The notes under the pieces were generated by a model. It did not search any database and was not told the DNA's origin. It saw nothing but the letters and a program-made list of their open reading frames with translations. The position numbers and the translations under genes are program-made. A DNA stretch of 64,000 nucleotides from JALOAT01 sp041677345 (lineage in GTDB: Bacteria > Pseudomonadota > Gammaproteobacteria > Thiohalomonadales > Thiohalomonadaceae): assembly GCA_041677345.1 (NCBI GenBank), contig JBAYQE010000001.1:18396-82395 (forward strand). Direction: 5' to 3'. The stretch's first letter is position 1, and every line of letters begins with the position of its first letter. Of this stretch, positions 26,991 to 38,565 are shown piece after piece.

Positions 26991-26998
<8 letters not shown>
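25661..26998 (-). CDS. pilR: Sigma-54-dependent response regulator PilR
   Basis: The 445-residue NtrC-family activator has a receiver domain with phospho-acceptor Asp at about 56 (CLTDMRLPDG), an AAA+ domain with Walker A GESGTGKE and the sigma-54 contact loop ELFGHKRGSFTGA, and a C-terminal Fis-type helix-turn-helix (NNKTAAARLLGISFRALRYRLKKLG). PilR normally activates pilA from a −24/−12 promoter. It overlaps the end of pilS by 8 bp; the pair forms a two-component system. Confidence 0.96.
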
Positions 26999-28631
<1,633 letters not shown>

Positions 28632-28642
28632 GGCGACGCGAT

Positions 28643-28867
28643 CTAGCGTGGACCGAGCTGTGAATGCTCGTTACAGCAGAAGGCACGACCGCCGCGTTGC
28701 ACCGCCTCCTGGGCCGGTACATGGACTCCGCAATGGGCGCAGCGCACGGCCTGCACCTGGCGTGGTGCGCGACGTTGCACACGCCTTTTGCTTGCCCAGG
28801 GGCGCAACACGAGCTGATAGACCAGCCAGACGATGGCCAGGAACAGGAGCAGGCGCATGAGATTCAT
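28643..28867 (-). CDS. Small PP0621-type membrane protein with CxxC
   Basis: The 74-residue protein starts MNLMRLLLFLAIVWLVYQLV (one transmembrane segment), continues with a basic stretch, and ends in a small metal-binding-looking module CAHC…FCC plus a His. Proteins of this layout (PP0621 family) often sit beside pilS in gammaproteobacteria. The ATG at 28867 (or the Met three codons on) gives the right architecture; the much longer open frame upstream is a shadow of sucC. The function is unknown. Confidence 0.75.
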   Translation of the reverse strand: MNLMRLLLFLAIVWLVYQLVLRPWASKRRVQRRAPRQVQAVRCAHCGVHVPAQEAVQRGGRAFCCNEHSQLGPR

Positions 28868-28972
28868 GGGGACGATTGTAAAACGTGCCTGCCGAAGGGG
28901 GCCACCGCGCTTTTGCGAAGCCCATCGCTTTGTACCAAAATACCGCGCTTTCCGGTCCTGCGGGGCGCAACG

Positions 28973-31011
<2,039 letters not shown>

Positions 31012-31019
31012 TGAGGAAT

Positions 31020-31175
31020 CGCAACGCGGAGGGCGCGGAGGCGCGGAGGACGCGGAGGAAGAATATGAATAGTCTTCTTCGTGTTTCCTGCCCAGTAGGT
31101 GCGCGAAGAACGCCGAGGAAAAAAACGTGATCGATTTTCTCCGCGACCTCCGCGCCTCCGCGACCTCCGCGTTGT
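31020..31175. repeat. Inverted repeat of CGCGGAGG-type blocks between sucD and nadE
   Basis: The left half (about 31020–31062) is built of ACGCGGAGGGCGCGGAGG-like blocks. The right half (about 31137–31175) is the complement, CCGCGACCTCCGCGCCTC and so on. A long hairpin is possible in the 189-bp gap. Similar blocks flank the argJ/mutT element. Confidence 0.7.
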
Positions 31176-31200
31176 CCTCGCCTGAAAGGACGCCTGTCCG

Positions 31201-32823
31201 ATGACTGCCCTGCGCATCGCACTCGCGCAGTTGAATCCCACGGTGGGCGATATCGATGGGAATGCGGCAAAGATTGTCGCCTGGGCGTTGCGCGCGCGCG
31301 ACGAGTTGAAGGCGGACCTGGTGGTGTTTCCGGAGCTGGCGCTCACCGGCTATCCGCCCGAGGATCTGCTGCTGCGCCCGGCGTTTCTCGATCGCACCCT
31401 GGCCGGACTGGAAGAGATCAAGCGTCAGGTGCGCGGCATCGACGTGATCCTCGGTTACCCGCGTACCGCCACCGGCGGACTCTACAACGCGGCCTCGCTG
31501 CTGCGTGACGGCCGCATCGCCGGCACCTATCACAAGGTCCATCTGCCCAATTACGGCGTGTTCGACGAACAGCGCTATTTCATGCCGGGCGGAGAGACCT
31601 GCGTGGTGGAGGTCAAGGGCATCCCCGTGGGTCTCACCGTTTGCGAGGACATCTGGCTGCCCGGCCCGGTGGAGGACGCCGCCGCCGCCGGTGCGCGACT
31701 GGTGGTGAACATCAACGCCTCGCCCTTCCACCTTGGCAAGGGCGATGAACGGGAAGGTGTGCTCAAGCAGCGCATCGAGACCGCGCGCGTGCCGGTGGTC
31801 TATGTGAACCAGGTGGGCGGCCAGGACGAACTGGTGTTCGACGGTCACAGCTTCGTCATGGACGCCGTCGGCCAGGTGAGCCAGCGTGCGCCCGGTTTCG
31901 AGGAAGGCCTGTTTCTGGCGGAATTCCACGGCGCCGACGATGCGGTGTGGCCGGTACCGCAGGATGCCTTGCCGGTGATGGGTGACGACGAGAGCATCTA
32001 TTCGGCCTTGGTGCTCGGCGTACGCGACTACATAGCAAAAAACGGATTTGCGGGTGTAGTGCTTGGGCTGTCCGGCGGTATCGATTCGGCGCTGGCCCTC
32101 GCCATCGCCGTGGATGCACTCGGCGCCGATCGCTGCGAGGCCATTTCCATGCCTTCGCGCTACACCGCGGATATGAGCATTGAGGATGCGCGACTCGAAG
32201 CCGAAGCGCTGGGCGTACCGTTTCGCGTCATTCCCATCGAGCCCACGTTCAATGCTTTTCTCGACAGCTTGAAAGATGAGTTCGCAGGCCTGCCGCCCGA
32301 CGTAACCGAGGAAAACATCCAGGCCCGTTGCCGCGGCGTGCTGCTCATGGCCGTGTCCAACAAAAAGCACAAGATGGTGCTCACCACCGCCAACAAGAGC
32401 GAAACCGCGGTGGGCTATTCCACCTTGTACGGCGACATGGCCGGCGGCTTCGACGTATTGAAGGACGTGCCCAAGACCCTGGTCTATCGCCTCGCCGACT
32501 ACCGCAACCGCATGGCACCGGTGATCCCGCGGCGCGTTATCGAGCGCGCGCCTTCGGCGGAACTCGCCCCGGGTCAGCGCGACTCCGATTCGCTGCCCCC
32601 TTATGATGTACTCGATGGGATCCTTGAACGCTATGTGGAACGCGACCAGTCCATCGACGACATCGCCGCCGCCGGTTTCCAGCGGGCAACGGTGGAACGC
32701 GTAGCGCGCCTGGTGGACCGCAACGAATACAAACGCCGCCAGGCGCCCCCGGGCCCGCGCATCACCCGCCGCGCCTTCGGCCGCGACCGGCGTTACCCCA
32801 TCACCAACGGTTTCAAAGGGTGA
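31201..32823 (+). CDS. nadE: Glutamine-dependent NAD+ synthetase
   Basis: The 540-residue two-domain enzyme makes NAD from nicotinate adenine dinucleotide. The N-terminal nitrilase-type glutaminase domain has its Glu (FPELALTGYPPEDLL), Lys (YHKVHLPNYG) and Cys (TVCEDIWLPG) triad. The C-terminal synthetase domain has the PPi loop LGLSGGIDSALA. The gene is followed by glnB, a common order in this group. Confidence 0.97.
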   Translation: MTALRIALAQLNPTVGDIDGNAAKIVAWALRARDELKADLVVFPELALTGYPPEDLLLRPAFLDRTLAGLEEIKRQVRGIDVILGYPRTATGGLYNAASLLRDGRIAGTYHKVHLPNYGVFDEQRYFMPGGETCVVEVKGIPVGLTVCEDIWLPGPVEDAAAAGARLVVNINASPFHLGKGDEREGVLKQRIETARVPVVYVNQVGGQDELVFDGHSFVMDAVGQVSQRAPGFEEGLFLAEFHGADDAVWPVPQDALPVMGDDESIYSALVLGVRDYIAKNGFAGVVLGLSGGIDSALALAIAVDALGADRCEAISMPSRYTADMSIEDARLEAEALGVPFRVIPIEPTFNAFLDSLKDEFAGLPPDVTEENIQARCRGVLLMAVSNKKHKMVLTTANKSETAVGYSTLYGDMAGGFDVLKDVPKTLVYRLADYRNRMAPVIPRRVIERAPSAELAPGQRDSDSLPPYDVLDGILERYVERDQSIDDIAAAGFQRATVERVARLVDRNEYKRRQAPPGPRITRRAFGRDRRYPITNGFKG

Positions 32824-32833
32824 ACAACTGCCC

Positions 32834-32925
32834 AACGCAAAGGCGCGAAGGTCGCAAAGGACGCAGAGGAAACCAAAGTGAGTTCCTCTTTGCGTTCTCC
32901 GCGCCCTTGGCGTCTTTGCGTTGAA
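32834..32925. repeat. Inverted repeat of AACGCAAAGG-type blocks between nadE and glnB
   Basis: Left AACGCAAAGGCGCGAAGG… (from 32834) pairs with right …CTTGGCGTCTTTGCGTT (ending about 32921), enclosing a short centre. It occupies most of the gap ahead of glnB. Confidence 0.7.
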
Positions 32926-32964
32926 GTCTCTTACCGCCACGGCGAATTTCGAAGAGGAACAGCC

Positions 32965-33303
32965 ATGAAGAAGATTGAAGCCATCATCAAGCCTTTTAAG
33001 CTGGACGACGTGCGCGAGGCGCTGTCGGAGAAGGGCGTGCAGGGCATGACGGCGACGGAGGTGAAGGGTTTCGGCCGGCAGAAGGGCCACACCGAACTCT
33101 ACCGCGGCGCGGAATATGTGGTGGATTTCCTGCCCAAGGTGAAAATTGAGGTGGTGGTCGACGATGACCAGGTGGACGCCTGCCTGGAAGCCATCATGGG
33201 CGCGGCGCGCACCGGCAAGATCGGTGACGGCAAGATCTTCGTCACCACCGTTGAACGCGTGGTGCGCATCCGCACCGGCGAGGAAGGCCCTTCGGCGATC
33301 TAA
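32965..33303 (+). CDS. glnB: Nitrogen regulatory protein P-II
   Basis: The 112-residue P-II signal protein reports 2-oxoglutarate, ATP/ADP and nitrogen status to its targets. It starts MKKIEAIIKPFKLDDVREAL, has the T-loop with the uridylylation Tyr51 (TELYRGAEYVVDF) and ends with the C-loop RIRTGEEGPSAI. A GAGGAAC ribosome-binding site precedes ATG 32965; the open frame extending upstream reads through repeat DNA. Confidence 0.98.
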   Translation: MKKIEAIIKPFKLDDVREALSEKGVQGMTATEVKGFGRQKGHTELYRGAEYVVDFLPKVKIEVVVDDDQVDACLEAIMGAARTGKIGDGKIFVTTVERVVRIRTGEEGPSAI

Positions 33304-33311
33304 GAAAAAGC

Positions 33312-33459
33312 CCGAACACGGGGAACACGGGGTAATTATTTGTTCCTGTGGGAGCGGTCTTAGGCCGCGATTGCACGGTATCCACGATGATCGCACCCTG
33401 AAGCCGCGGCTACGGGTTCAGGGCAAACCATGAAGGATTCCCCCATGTCCCCCGTGTTA
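33312..33459. repeat. CACGGGG-armed inverted repeat with a GGGAGCGG-type palindrome
   Basis: Arms CGAACACGGGGAACACGGGG (from 33313) and CCCCCATGTCCCCCGTGTT (to 33459) enclose GTGGGAGCGGTCTTAGGCCG (33348–33367), a palindrome resembling common gammaproteobacterial REP cores. A diverged relative lies at 39096–39232; both contain GGTTTGCC-type sequence on the opposite arm. Confidence 0.65.
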
Positions 33460-33494
33460 ATGCTTTTCTCTTCCTCGGCTGACTTTCACGTCAG

Positions 33495-33519
33495 CGGTAA
33501 TCGACCACGTCGCCCAGCG
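33495..33519 (-). repeat. Detached duplicate of the nitroreductase 3' end (25 bp)
   Basis: The 25 bases here are identical to 33684–33708, the last codons of the adjacent nitroreductase gene (encoding LGDVVDYR). The two copies are 189 bp apart and enclose a REP pair and a repeat arm pair. Confidence 0.9.
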
Positions 33520-33521
33520 CC

Positions 33522-33548
33522 GTAGGTCACGTTGCGAAGCTACGTGAC
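33522..33548 (+). repeat. REP-type hairpin (forward)
   Basis: GTAG followed by the perfect stem GTCACGT/ACGTGAC with T/T mismatch and inner GC-GAA-GC. It starts three bases after the duplicated nitroreductase tail. Confidence 0.85.
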
Positions 33549-33566
33549 GTTTGCAGATCGCGGAAT

Positions 33567-33599
33567 GTCACGTAGGCGGTGCGCGCCAACGTGATCTAC
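33567..33599 (-). repeat. REP-type hairpin (inverted, long form)
   Basis: GTCACGT/ACGTGAT outer stem, A/A mismatch, inner stem GGCG/CGCC, terminal CTAC. The inner stem differs from other copies but still pairs. Confidence 0.8.
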
Positions 33600-33611
33600 G
33601 GTTCTCTGGGT

Positions 33612-33669
33612 AAATCCGCGATTGAATGCAAACGTGTCATTTGCGTTGTTCGCGTTCATTTGCGGACTT
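33612..33669. repeat. Short inverted repeat of the AAGTCCGC family
   Basis: AAATCCGCGATTGAATGCAA (from 33612) pairs imperfectly with CGTTCATTTGCGGACTT (33653–33669). It ends about 10 bp from the nitroreductase stop. Confidence 0.7.
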
Positions 33670-33679
33670 TAACAATCCG

Positions 33680-34201
33680 TCACCGGTAATCGACCACGTC
33701 GCCCAGCGGCCGGCGCGGGCTGAGTTCAGGGAGTTCGGCGGGGTAGCCTACGCTGAGGAGCGCTACTGGTTCCATACCTGCAGGCAGGTCGAGCAGGCGG
33801 GCGATCTCTTCTTTGTCGAAATAACCCACCCAAGTGGATCCCAGGCCAGCGGCAACCACTGCCAGTTGTGCATAGGCGGCCGCGATGGTGGCGTCCTGCA
33901 GGGCGTAGAGCGTACGGCCCCGTTCACCAAAACGCACCTCTGCCCGTTCCGTATCGGCACAGAACACCAGGCACACAGGCGCTTGCGAGATGAAAGCCTG
34001 ACCATCGGCAGCGCGCGCCAGGGCGTCACGAGTCGCGGCATCCTTCGCCACAACGATGCGATACGACTGCAGGTCACCGGCCGAAGGTGCAGCGCACGCA
34101 ATCTCGAGAATGGCATGCAACTGCTGCGGCTCTACGGCACGCTCGGCCAAGTACTGGCGGATGGAATGCCGGTGGCGAACGGTCTCGAAGAAATTCCACA
34201 T
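33680..34201 (-). CDS. Nitroreductase family protein
   Basis: The 173-residue FMN-dependent nitroreductase-type protein starts MWNFFETVRHRHSIRQY, the classic family N terminus (the Arg/Ser loop that binds FMN phosphate). It continues with EIACAAPSAGDLQSYRIVV, DATIAAAYAQLAVVAAGLGSTWVG and the C-terminal ALLSVGYPAE. The substrate is unknown; such proteins reduce quinones, nitro compounds or flavins with NAD(P)H. ATG 34201 is chosen over the upstream ATG at 34255. The last 25 bases of the gene are duplicated downstream. Confidence 0.93.
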   Translation of the reverse strand: MWNFFETVRHRHSIRQYLAERAVEPQQLHAILEIACAAPSAGDLQSYRIVVAKDAATRDALARAADGQAFISQAPVCLVFCADTERAEVRFGERGRTLYALQDATIAAAYAQLAVVAAGLGSTWVGYFDKEEIARLLDLPAGMEPVALLSVGYPAELPELSPRRPLGDVVDYR

Positions 34202-34360
34202 GATCTCAAACTCCCCCTGGTTGGTCCGTTCAGTCACAGAGAACACCGAGTACACGAGGGCAATCCGTAGCGCTGCATGTGGATTGAAGGCCCGGCAGGG
34301 GTAGCCTCGGAGGCCATTTCCCCAAGCCTCTGTGAACGCGCTGTCCTCTGACTGATGCCC

Positions 34361-35116
34361 TTATTCTTCCCCCGGACGCCAGGGCCGGCGTTCGGGGTGA
34401 TTGAGCTGAAGCACCTTTTCCGCGTCGCCGGCCAGGTCGTCCATTTTCATTTCACGATAGGCAGTGACCAGAATGGCGATGGCATCTGCGACGGACGGCG
34501 TCTGCTGGTAATTTTCGATGACGTACTTGGCACGGTTCACCGCAGCCACCCGGGCGCCGCGGCGCATGTAATAGTCGGCGGCGAGAATTTCGTGCCGCGC
34601 CAGCAGGTTGCGCAGACGTACCATGCGCTTGACGGCATCCTCGGCATAGCGGCTCTTGGGGAAGCGATCCACCAGTTCCTTGAAGTGGTTGAATGCCGTG
34701 CGTGCGGCACTGGGGTCCCGCATCGCCGGGTCCTGTTCCACGAAGCGCTCGAGAAACCCCGGCGGCGGATCGAAACTGGCGAGAGCACGCAGGTAGTAGG
34801 CATAATCCACGTTCTGGTGCGTGGGATGCAGCTTGATGAAGCGCGCCGCCGCACCAACCGCCGCCGCCGGATCGTTATCCCTGTAGTGGGCATACGCCAC
34901 TTCCAGTTGGGCCTGCTCGGCATAGGGACCATATGGATAGCGCGCCTCCAGCTTGCCGTAGAGGTCTATGGCCTGCTGGTAGTTGCGCTCGTCGAGAGCG
35001 GCTTTGGCTTCGGCATAGAACTCGGCTGCAGTCCACTCGGCGGTGGGATCCTGGGTGAGACTCGCGCATCCGCCGAGCAGAAATACCAGGCCTGCGGCGA
35101 AACCGATGAAACGCAT
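34361..35116 (-). CDS. bamD: Outer-membrane assembly lipoprotein BamD
   Basis: BamD is the essential TPR lipoprotein of the BAM complex that inserts beta-barrel proteins. The 251-residue precursor has a lipobox LLGGC with Cys17 and tandem TPR-like helices (FYAEAKAALDERNYQQAIDLYGKLEARYPYGPYAEQAQLEVAYAHY, read in pieces along residues 33–79). It is divergent from rluD, the standard gammaproteobacterial arrangement. Confidence 0.97.
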   Translation of the reverse strand: MRFIGFAAGLVFLLGGCASLTQDPTAEWTAAEFYAEAKAALDERNYQQAIDLYGKLEARYPYGPYAEQAQLEVAYAHYRDNDPAAAVGAAARFIKLHPTHQNVDYAYYLRALASFDPPPGFLERFVEQDPAMRDPSAARTAFNHFKELVDRFPKSRYAEDAVKRMVRLRNLLARHEILAADYYMRRGARVAAVNRAKYVIENYQQTPSVADAIAILVTAYREMKMDDLAGDAEKVLQLNHPERRPWRPGEE

Positions 35117-35198
35117 GTGAACTAACCTCGATATGCGGGCCGAGCCCGGAGTGCTCCGGCAAGTATAACTGCAGAGCTGTCACCTGACCCAGCAACCA

Positions 35199-36158
35199 AT
35201 GTCCGATATCCGTGTCATGAGCGCAGAAGTCCCACCCGAGATGGCAGGGCGTCGCCTGGATCAGGCGCTGAGCGAACTGTTTCCTGAATATTCCCGCTCG
35301 CGCCTGAAGAAATGGGTGGACGAGGGCCATGTTCAGGTGGACGGCCGCGTGCTTCGCCCCAAGGATAAGCTGGCCGGAGGCGAGGCCATCAGCCTGGAAG
35401 TGCTGCCCGAACGCGATGAGCGCTTCGCGCCCGAACCCATTCCGCTGCGCATCGTCTACGAGGACGACCAGATCCTTGTCATCGACAAGCCGGCGGGCCT
35501 GGTGGTGCATCCCGCGGCCGGGAATTGGGCAGGCACCCTGCTCAATGCCCTGCTGCACCACGCGCCGGAACTGGCCGGTGTGCCGCGTGCGGGCATTGTG
35601 CACCGCCTGGACAAGGACACCAGCGGCCTGCTGGTGGTGGCGCGCACCCTGGAGGCCCAGGGCGCGCTGGTGGAGCAGCTCCAGGCCCGCACCGTCAGTC
35701 GCGAATATCAGGCTGTCACCGTGCGCGTCATGACGGCTGGCGGCACCGTGGATGCGCCCATCGATCGCCACCCCGTGGATCGCAAGCGTATGGCGGTGGT
35801 GGCCCACGGGCGCGAGGCGATCACCCACTATCGTGTGCTGGAGCGCTTTCGCGCCCACACTCACGTCACCGTGAAGCTGGAGACCGGCCGCACCCATCAG
35901 ATCCGCGTGCACATGGCTCACATCAACTTTCCCCTGGTGGGTGACCCGGTCTACGGCGGTCGCCTGCGCCTGCCCGCCGGCGTCACCGAGGAACTGCGCC
36001 AATTCCTGCAGGCCTTCCCGCGCCAGGCCCTGCACGCCGCCCGCCTTGGCCTCGAACACCCCCGCACCGGCGAGACCCTGAGCTGGAGCGCCCCCCTGCC
36101 CGAAGACCTGCAGCGACTGCTGGCCCTTCTGCGCTCGGATACGGCCGATCGAGGCTAA
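35199..36158 (+). CDS. rluD: 23S rRNA pseudouridine synthase RluD
   Basis: RluD makes pseudouridines 1911, 1915 and 1917 in helix 69 of 23S rRNA. The 319-residue protein has an N-terminal S4 RNA-binding domain (GRRLDQALSELFPEYSRSRL) and a catalytic domain with HRLDKDTSGLLVVA, whose Asp (about 138) is the nucleophile. Downstream motifs GRTHQIRVHMAHINFPLVGD match. Divergent bamD and downstream pgeF support RluD rather than RluC. Confidence 0.96.
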   Translation: MSDIRVMSAEVPPEMAGRRLDQALSELFPEYSRSRLKKWVDEGHVQVDGRVLRPKDKLAGGEAISLEVLPERDERFAPEPIPLRIVYEDDQILVIDKPAGLVVHPAAGNWAGTLLNALLHHAPELAGVPRAGIVHRLDKDTSGLLVVARTLEAQGALVEQLQARTVSREYQAVTVRVMTAGGTVDAPIDRHPVDRKRMAVVAHGREAITHYRVLERFRAHTHVTVKLETGRTHQIRVHMAHINFPLVGDPVYGGRLRLPAGVTEELRQFLQAFPRQALHAARLGLEHPRTGETLSWSAPLPEDLQRLLALLRSDTADRG

Positions 36159-36185
36159 AGTCCCGCGGGAAAGAGACGATTTACC

Positions 36186-36209
36186 TTTCGCGTTCATTGG
36201 CGGACTTCA
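36186..36209 (+). repeat. Repeat arm of the AAGTCCGC family at the pgeF start
   Basis: CGCGTTCATTGGCGGACTTC ends 1–2 bases before the GTG at 36211. A degenerate left arm (AAAGTCCCGCGG) directly follows the rluD stop. Confidence 0.65.
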
Positions 36210-36210
36210 A

Positions 36211-36948
36211 GTGATCACCATGGAATGCATTTTTCCTGACTGGCCGGTGCCCGCTCATGTGCGGGCGGCGGTGACGACGCGGGCGGGTGGGGTCAGCGTG
36301 GGGCCTTATGCCTCGCTGAACCTCGGTGATCACGTGGGCGACGAGCCGGCGGCGGTGGTGGAGAACCGGGCGCGGCTGGTGCAGGTCCTCCGGCTGCCCG
36401 CGGAACCGCGCTGGCTGAAACAGGTTCACGGCACCTGCGCCCTTGATGCCGCGGCGGCGATCGGCGGTTGCGAGGCCGACGCCGCTTTCACGGCCCTGCC
36501 GGGCGTGGTGTGTGCGGTGCTTACCGCGGACTGCCTGCCGGTGCTGTTCTGCGATCGGGCCGGCACCCGCGTGGCCGCGGCCCACGCCGGCTGGCGCGGC
36601 CTGGCGGCTGGGGTGCTGGAGCGTACCATGGATACCCTCGGCACGGCCCCCGCGGACGTGCTTGCCTGGCTCGGCCCGGCGATCGGCCCGCAGGCCTTCC
36701 AGGTGGGAGAGGAAGTGCGCACGGCCTTCGTGAGCCAGGATCAGGCCGCCGCGACGGCCTTCCGCCCGCACGGCGAGGGACGCTGGCTCGCAGACCTTTA
36801 CGCCCTGGCCCGGCTCCGCTTGAGCCGACACGGCGTGGCTGCCGTTTACGGCGGCGGCCTGTGCACCTTCTCGGACCCGGCGCGATTCTTCTCCTATCGC
36901 CGCGACGGCGCAACCGGGCGCATGGCCAGCCTCATCTGGCTCGACTGA
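36211..36948 (+). CDS. pgeF: Peptidoglycan editing factor PgeF (YfiH, laccase-like domain)
   Basis: The 245-residue DUF152/YfiH protein has family landmarks VTTRAGGVSVGPYASLNLGDH, WLKQVHG, VLTADCLPVLFCD and AAAHAGWRGLAAGV, which include the His/Cys zinc-site residues. YfiH removes mis-incorporated L-Ser from peptidoglycan precursors; related proteins show polyphenol oxidase or purine-nucleoside activity. The start is GTG 36211 or ATG 36220. The leader is written by a repeat, so the ribosome-binding site is not evident. Confidence 0.92.
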   Translation: MITMECIFPDWPVPAHVRAAVTTRAGGVSVGPYASLNLGDHVGDEPAAVVENRARLVQVLRLPAEPRWLKQVHGTCALDAAAAIGGCEADAAFTALPGVVCAVLTADCLPVLFCDRAGTRVAAAHAGWRGLAAGVLERTMDTLGTAPADVLAWLGPAIGPQAFQVGEEVRTAFVSQDQAAATAFRPHGEGRWLADLYALARLRLSRHGVAAVYGGGLCTFSDPARFFSYRRDGATGRMASLIWLD

Positions 36949-37075
36949 GGACCAATGGGGTCGGACCAATGGGGTCCAATGGGGTCAGAGTAAATTGAAG
37001 TGGGCGCGCTTGGTGAGACCATTGGTCCCCTCCTTCAATTTACTCTGACCCCTTTGGTTGTGACCCCTTTGGTTG
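36949..37075. repeat. Perfect 20-bp inverted repeat of the GGGGTCAG…AATT family
   Basis: GGGGTCAGAGTAAATTGAAG (36981–37000) is matched exactly by its reverse complement at 37033–37052, with a 32-bp centre. Outside it are reiterated ACCAATGGGGTC blocks on the left and CCCCTTTGGTTG blocks on the right. It starts right after the pgeF stop. Confidence 0.9.
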
Positions 37076-37124
37076 AGGCCGCTTTCGGTTATGATTCCTG
37101 CTTTCGTGTCTCGATGGATTTTCC

Positions 37125-37895
37125 ATGACTCTGCTTGCGTTGGTGGTGGCGTTCTGCCTGTTGGGCGGTGTGCTCAGTGTGATAGCCGCGGCCATTTTCC
37201 TGGTCCTGCCCGAGGGCGTGCGTAACCGCGCGCTGCCGCATTTCGTGAGTTTCGCCATCGGCGCACTGCTCGGCGCAGCCTTCCTCGCGCTGCTGCCCCA
37301 TGCCCTTGAGGCGCCGGGCATCGAGGACGCGCACGGGATCATGGGCACGGTATTGCTCGGGCTGCTGGCCTTCTTCCTGCTTGAAAAAATGGTGCTCTGG
37401 CGCCATTGCCATCACGGCGTGTGCGAAACCGGTCATGAACACCATCATGCGGTGCCGGGCGTGCTGATCCTGGTGGGTGATGCCATCCACAACTTTGTGG
37501 ACGGCGTGCTCATCGCCGCGGCCTTCCTCACCGACGTGCACCTGGGCATCGTCACCGCCGTGGCCGTGGCCGCCCACGAGATCCCGCAGGAAGTGGGCGA
37601 TTTCGCCATTTTGCTGCACAGCGGCTTCAGCCGTGCCCGGGCCTTCACCTATAACATCCTGGCGAGCCTGACCACGGTGGTGGGCGGCCTGCTCGCCTGG
37701 TTCGCCCTCTCGGGTGTACAGGATACCGTGCCCTATGTGCTCGCCATTGCCGCCTCAAGCTTCATCTACATCGCCGTGGCCGACCTCATCCCCGGTCTGC
37801 ACCGGCGCGTGAATGTGGGCGCCACGGCACAGCAGGCCGCATTGATAGCCGCGGGGGTGATCGTCATTTATCTCTCACACTCCACGCTGCACTGA
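37125..37895 (+). CDS. ZIP family divalent metal transporter
   Basis: The 256-residue polytopic protein has the ZIP architecture: about eight hydrophobic helices, a His-rich cytoplasmic loop (WRHCHHGVCETGHEHHHAV) between helices 3 and 4, and the metal-site helices DAIHNFVDGVLIAAAF (HNxxDG) and AAHEIPQEVGDFAIL (HExPxExGD). These helices give the transport pathway typical of zinc/iron importers. The metal cannot be fixed from sequence. It is followed 17 bp later by the ACT-domain gene. Confidence 0.93.
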   Translation: MTLLALVVAFCLLGGVLSVIAAAIFLVLPEGVRNRALPHFVSFAIGALLGAAFLALLPHALEAPGIEDAHGIMGTVLLGLLAFFLLEKMVLWRHCHHGVCETGHEHHHAVPGVLILVGDAIHNFVDGVLIAAAFLTDVHLGIVTAVAVAAHEIPQEVGDFAILLHSGFSRARAFTYNILASLTTVVGGLLAWFALSGVQDTVPYVLAIAASSFIYIAVADLIPGLHRRVNVGATAQQAALIAAGVIVIYLSHSTLH

Positions 37896-37912
37896 GCAAG
37901 ACAGGAGCACGT

Positions 37913-38434
37913 ATGAACAAGTGGTATATGTTGACCCTGGTGGGCAAGGATCGTCCCGGTATCGTCGCCAAGGTAAGCGCAGCGCTGTTCGAGGCCGGTG
38001 GTGACCTGGGTGAGGCCAGCATGATGCGCCTGGGCGGTAATTTCTCCATCATGCTCATGGTGCGCTACAAGGGCACCACCAAACAGCTCGCCGACGTGGT
38101 CGAGCCCGTGGCGGATTCCCTTGGCCTGCACTACCACGTGGATCACATCGAGGGCCAGTTGCACCGTCACCACGTGCCGGACGTGCGCATCACGGTGTAC
38201 GGCGCCGATCGTTCCGGCATCGTGGCCAAGGTGACCGGGGCGCTGGCGGAGGCGGGATTCGATATCACGGATCTGGAATCGGACGTGGCAGGTACCGAGA
38301 CCAAGCCGATCTACATCATGCAAATGGAAGGCGTGGCGCGCGAAGGCGTGGAAGCGCTGCAATCCGCGCTCGATGTGGTCACCGCCGAAGGCATCGAGGC
38401 GAAGCTCACCACCATCGAGACCCTGATCGGCTGA
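37913..38434 (+). CDS. GcvR-like protein with two ACT domains
   Basis: The 173-residue protein is two ACT domains (LTLVGKDRPGIVAKVSAALF at about 7–26 and ITVYGADRSGIVAKVTGALA at about 92–111). This is the architecture of GcvR, the glycine-responsive regulator of the glycine cleavage system in E. coli. No DNA-binding domain is present. Whether it acts on a GcvA homologue cannot be seen here. The start is ATG 37913 after AGGAGC. Confidence 0.88.
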   Translation: MNKWYMLTLVGKDRPGIVAKVSAALFEAGGDLGEASMMRLGGNFSIMLMVRYKGTTKQLADVVEPVADSLGLHYHVDHIEGQLHRHHVPDVRITVYGADRSGIVAKVTGALAEAGFDITDLESDVAGTETKPIYIMQMEGVAREGVEALQSALDVVTAEGIEAKLTTIETLIG

Positions 38435-38565
38435 GGGCAGGAAGATGCTCACCATTGCAGTGGCGCGGCACGAAAGCTTCCAAGCATCTTGCGCCCTGAC
38501 TCCTCCGTTTTTCCCCGTGTCCCCCGTGTCCCCCGTGTCCCCCATGTTTAAGGCTTTTCTCCAGC

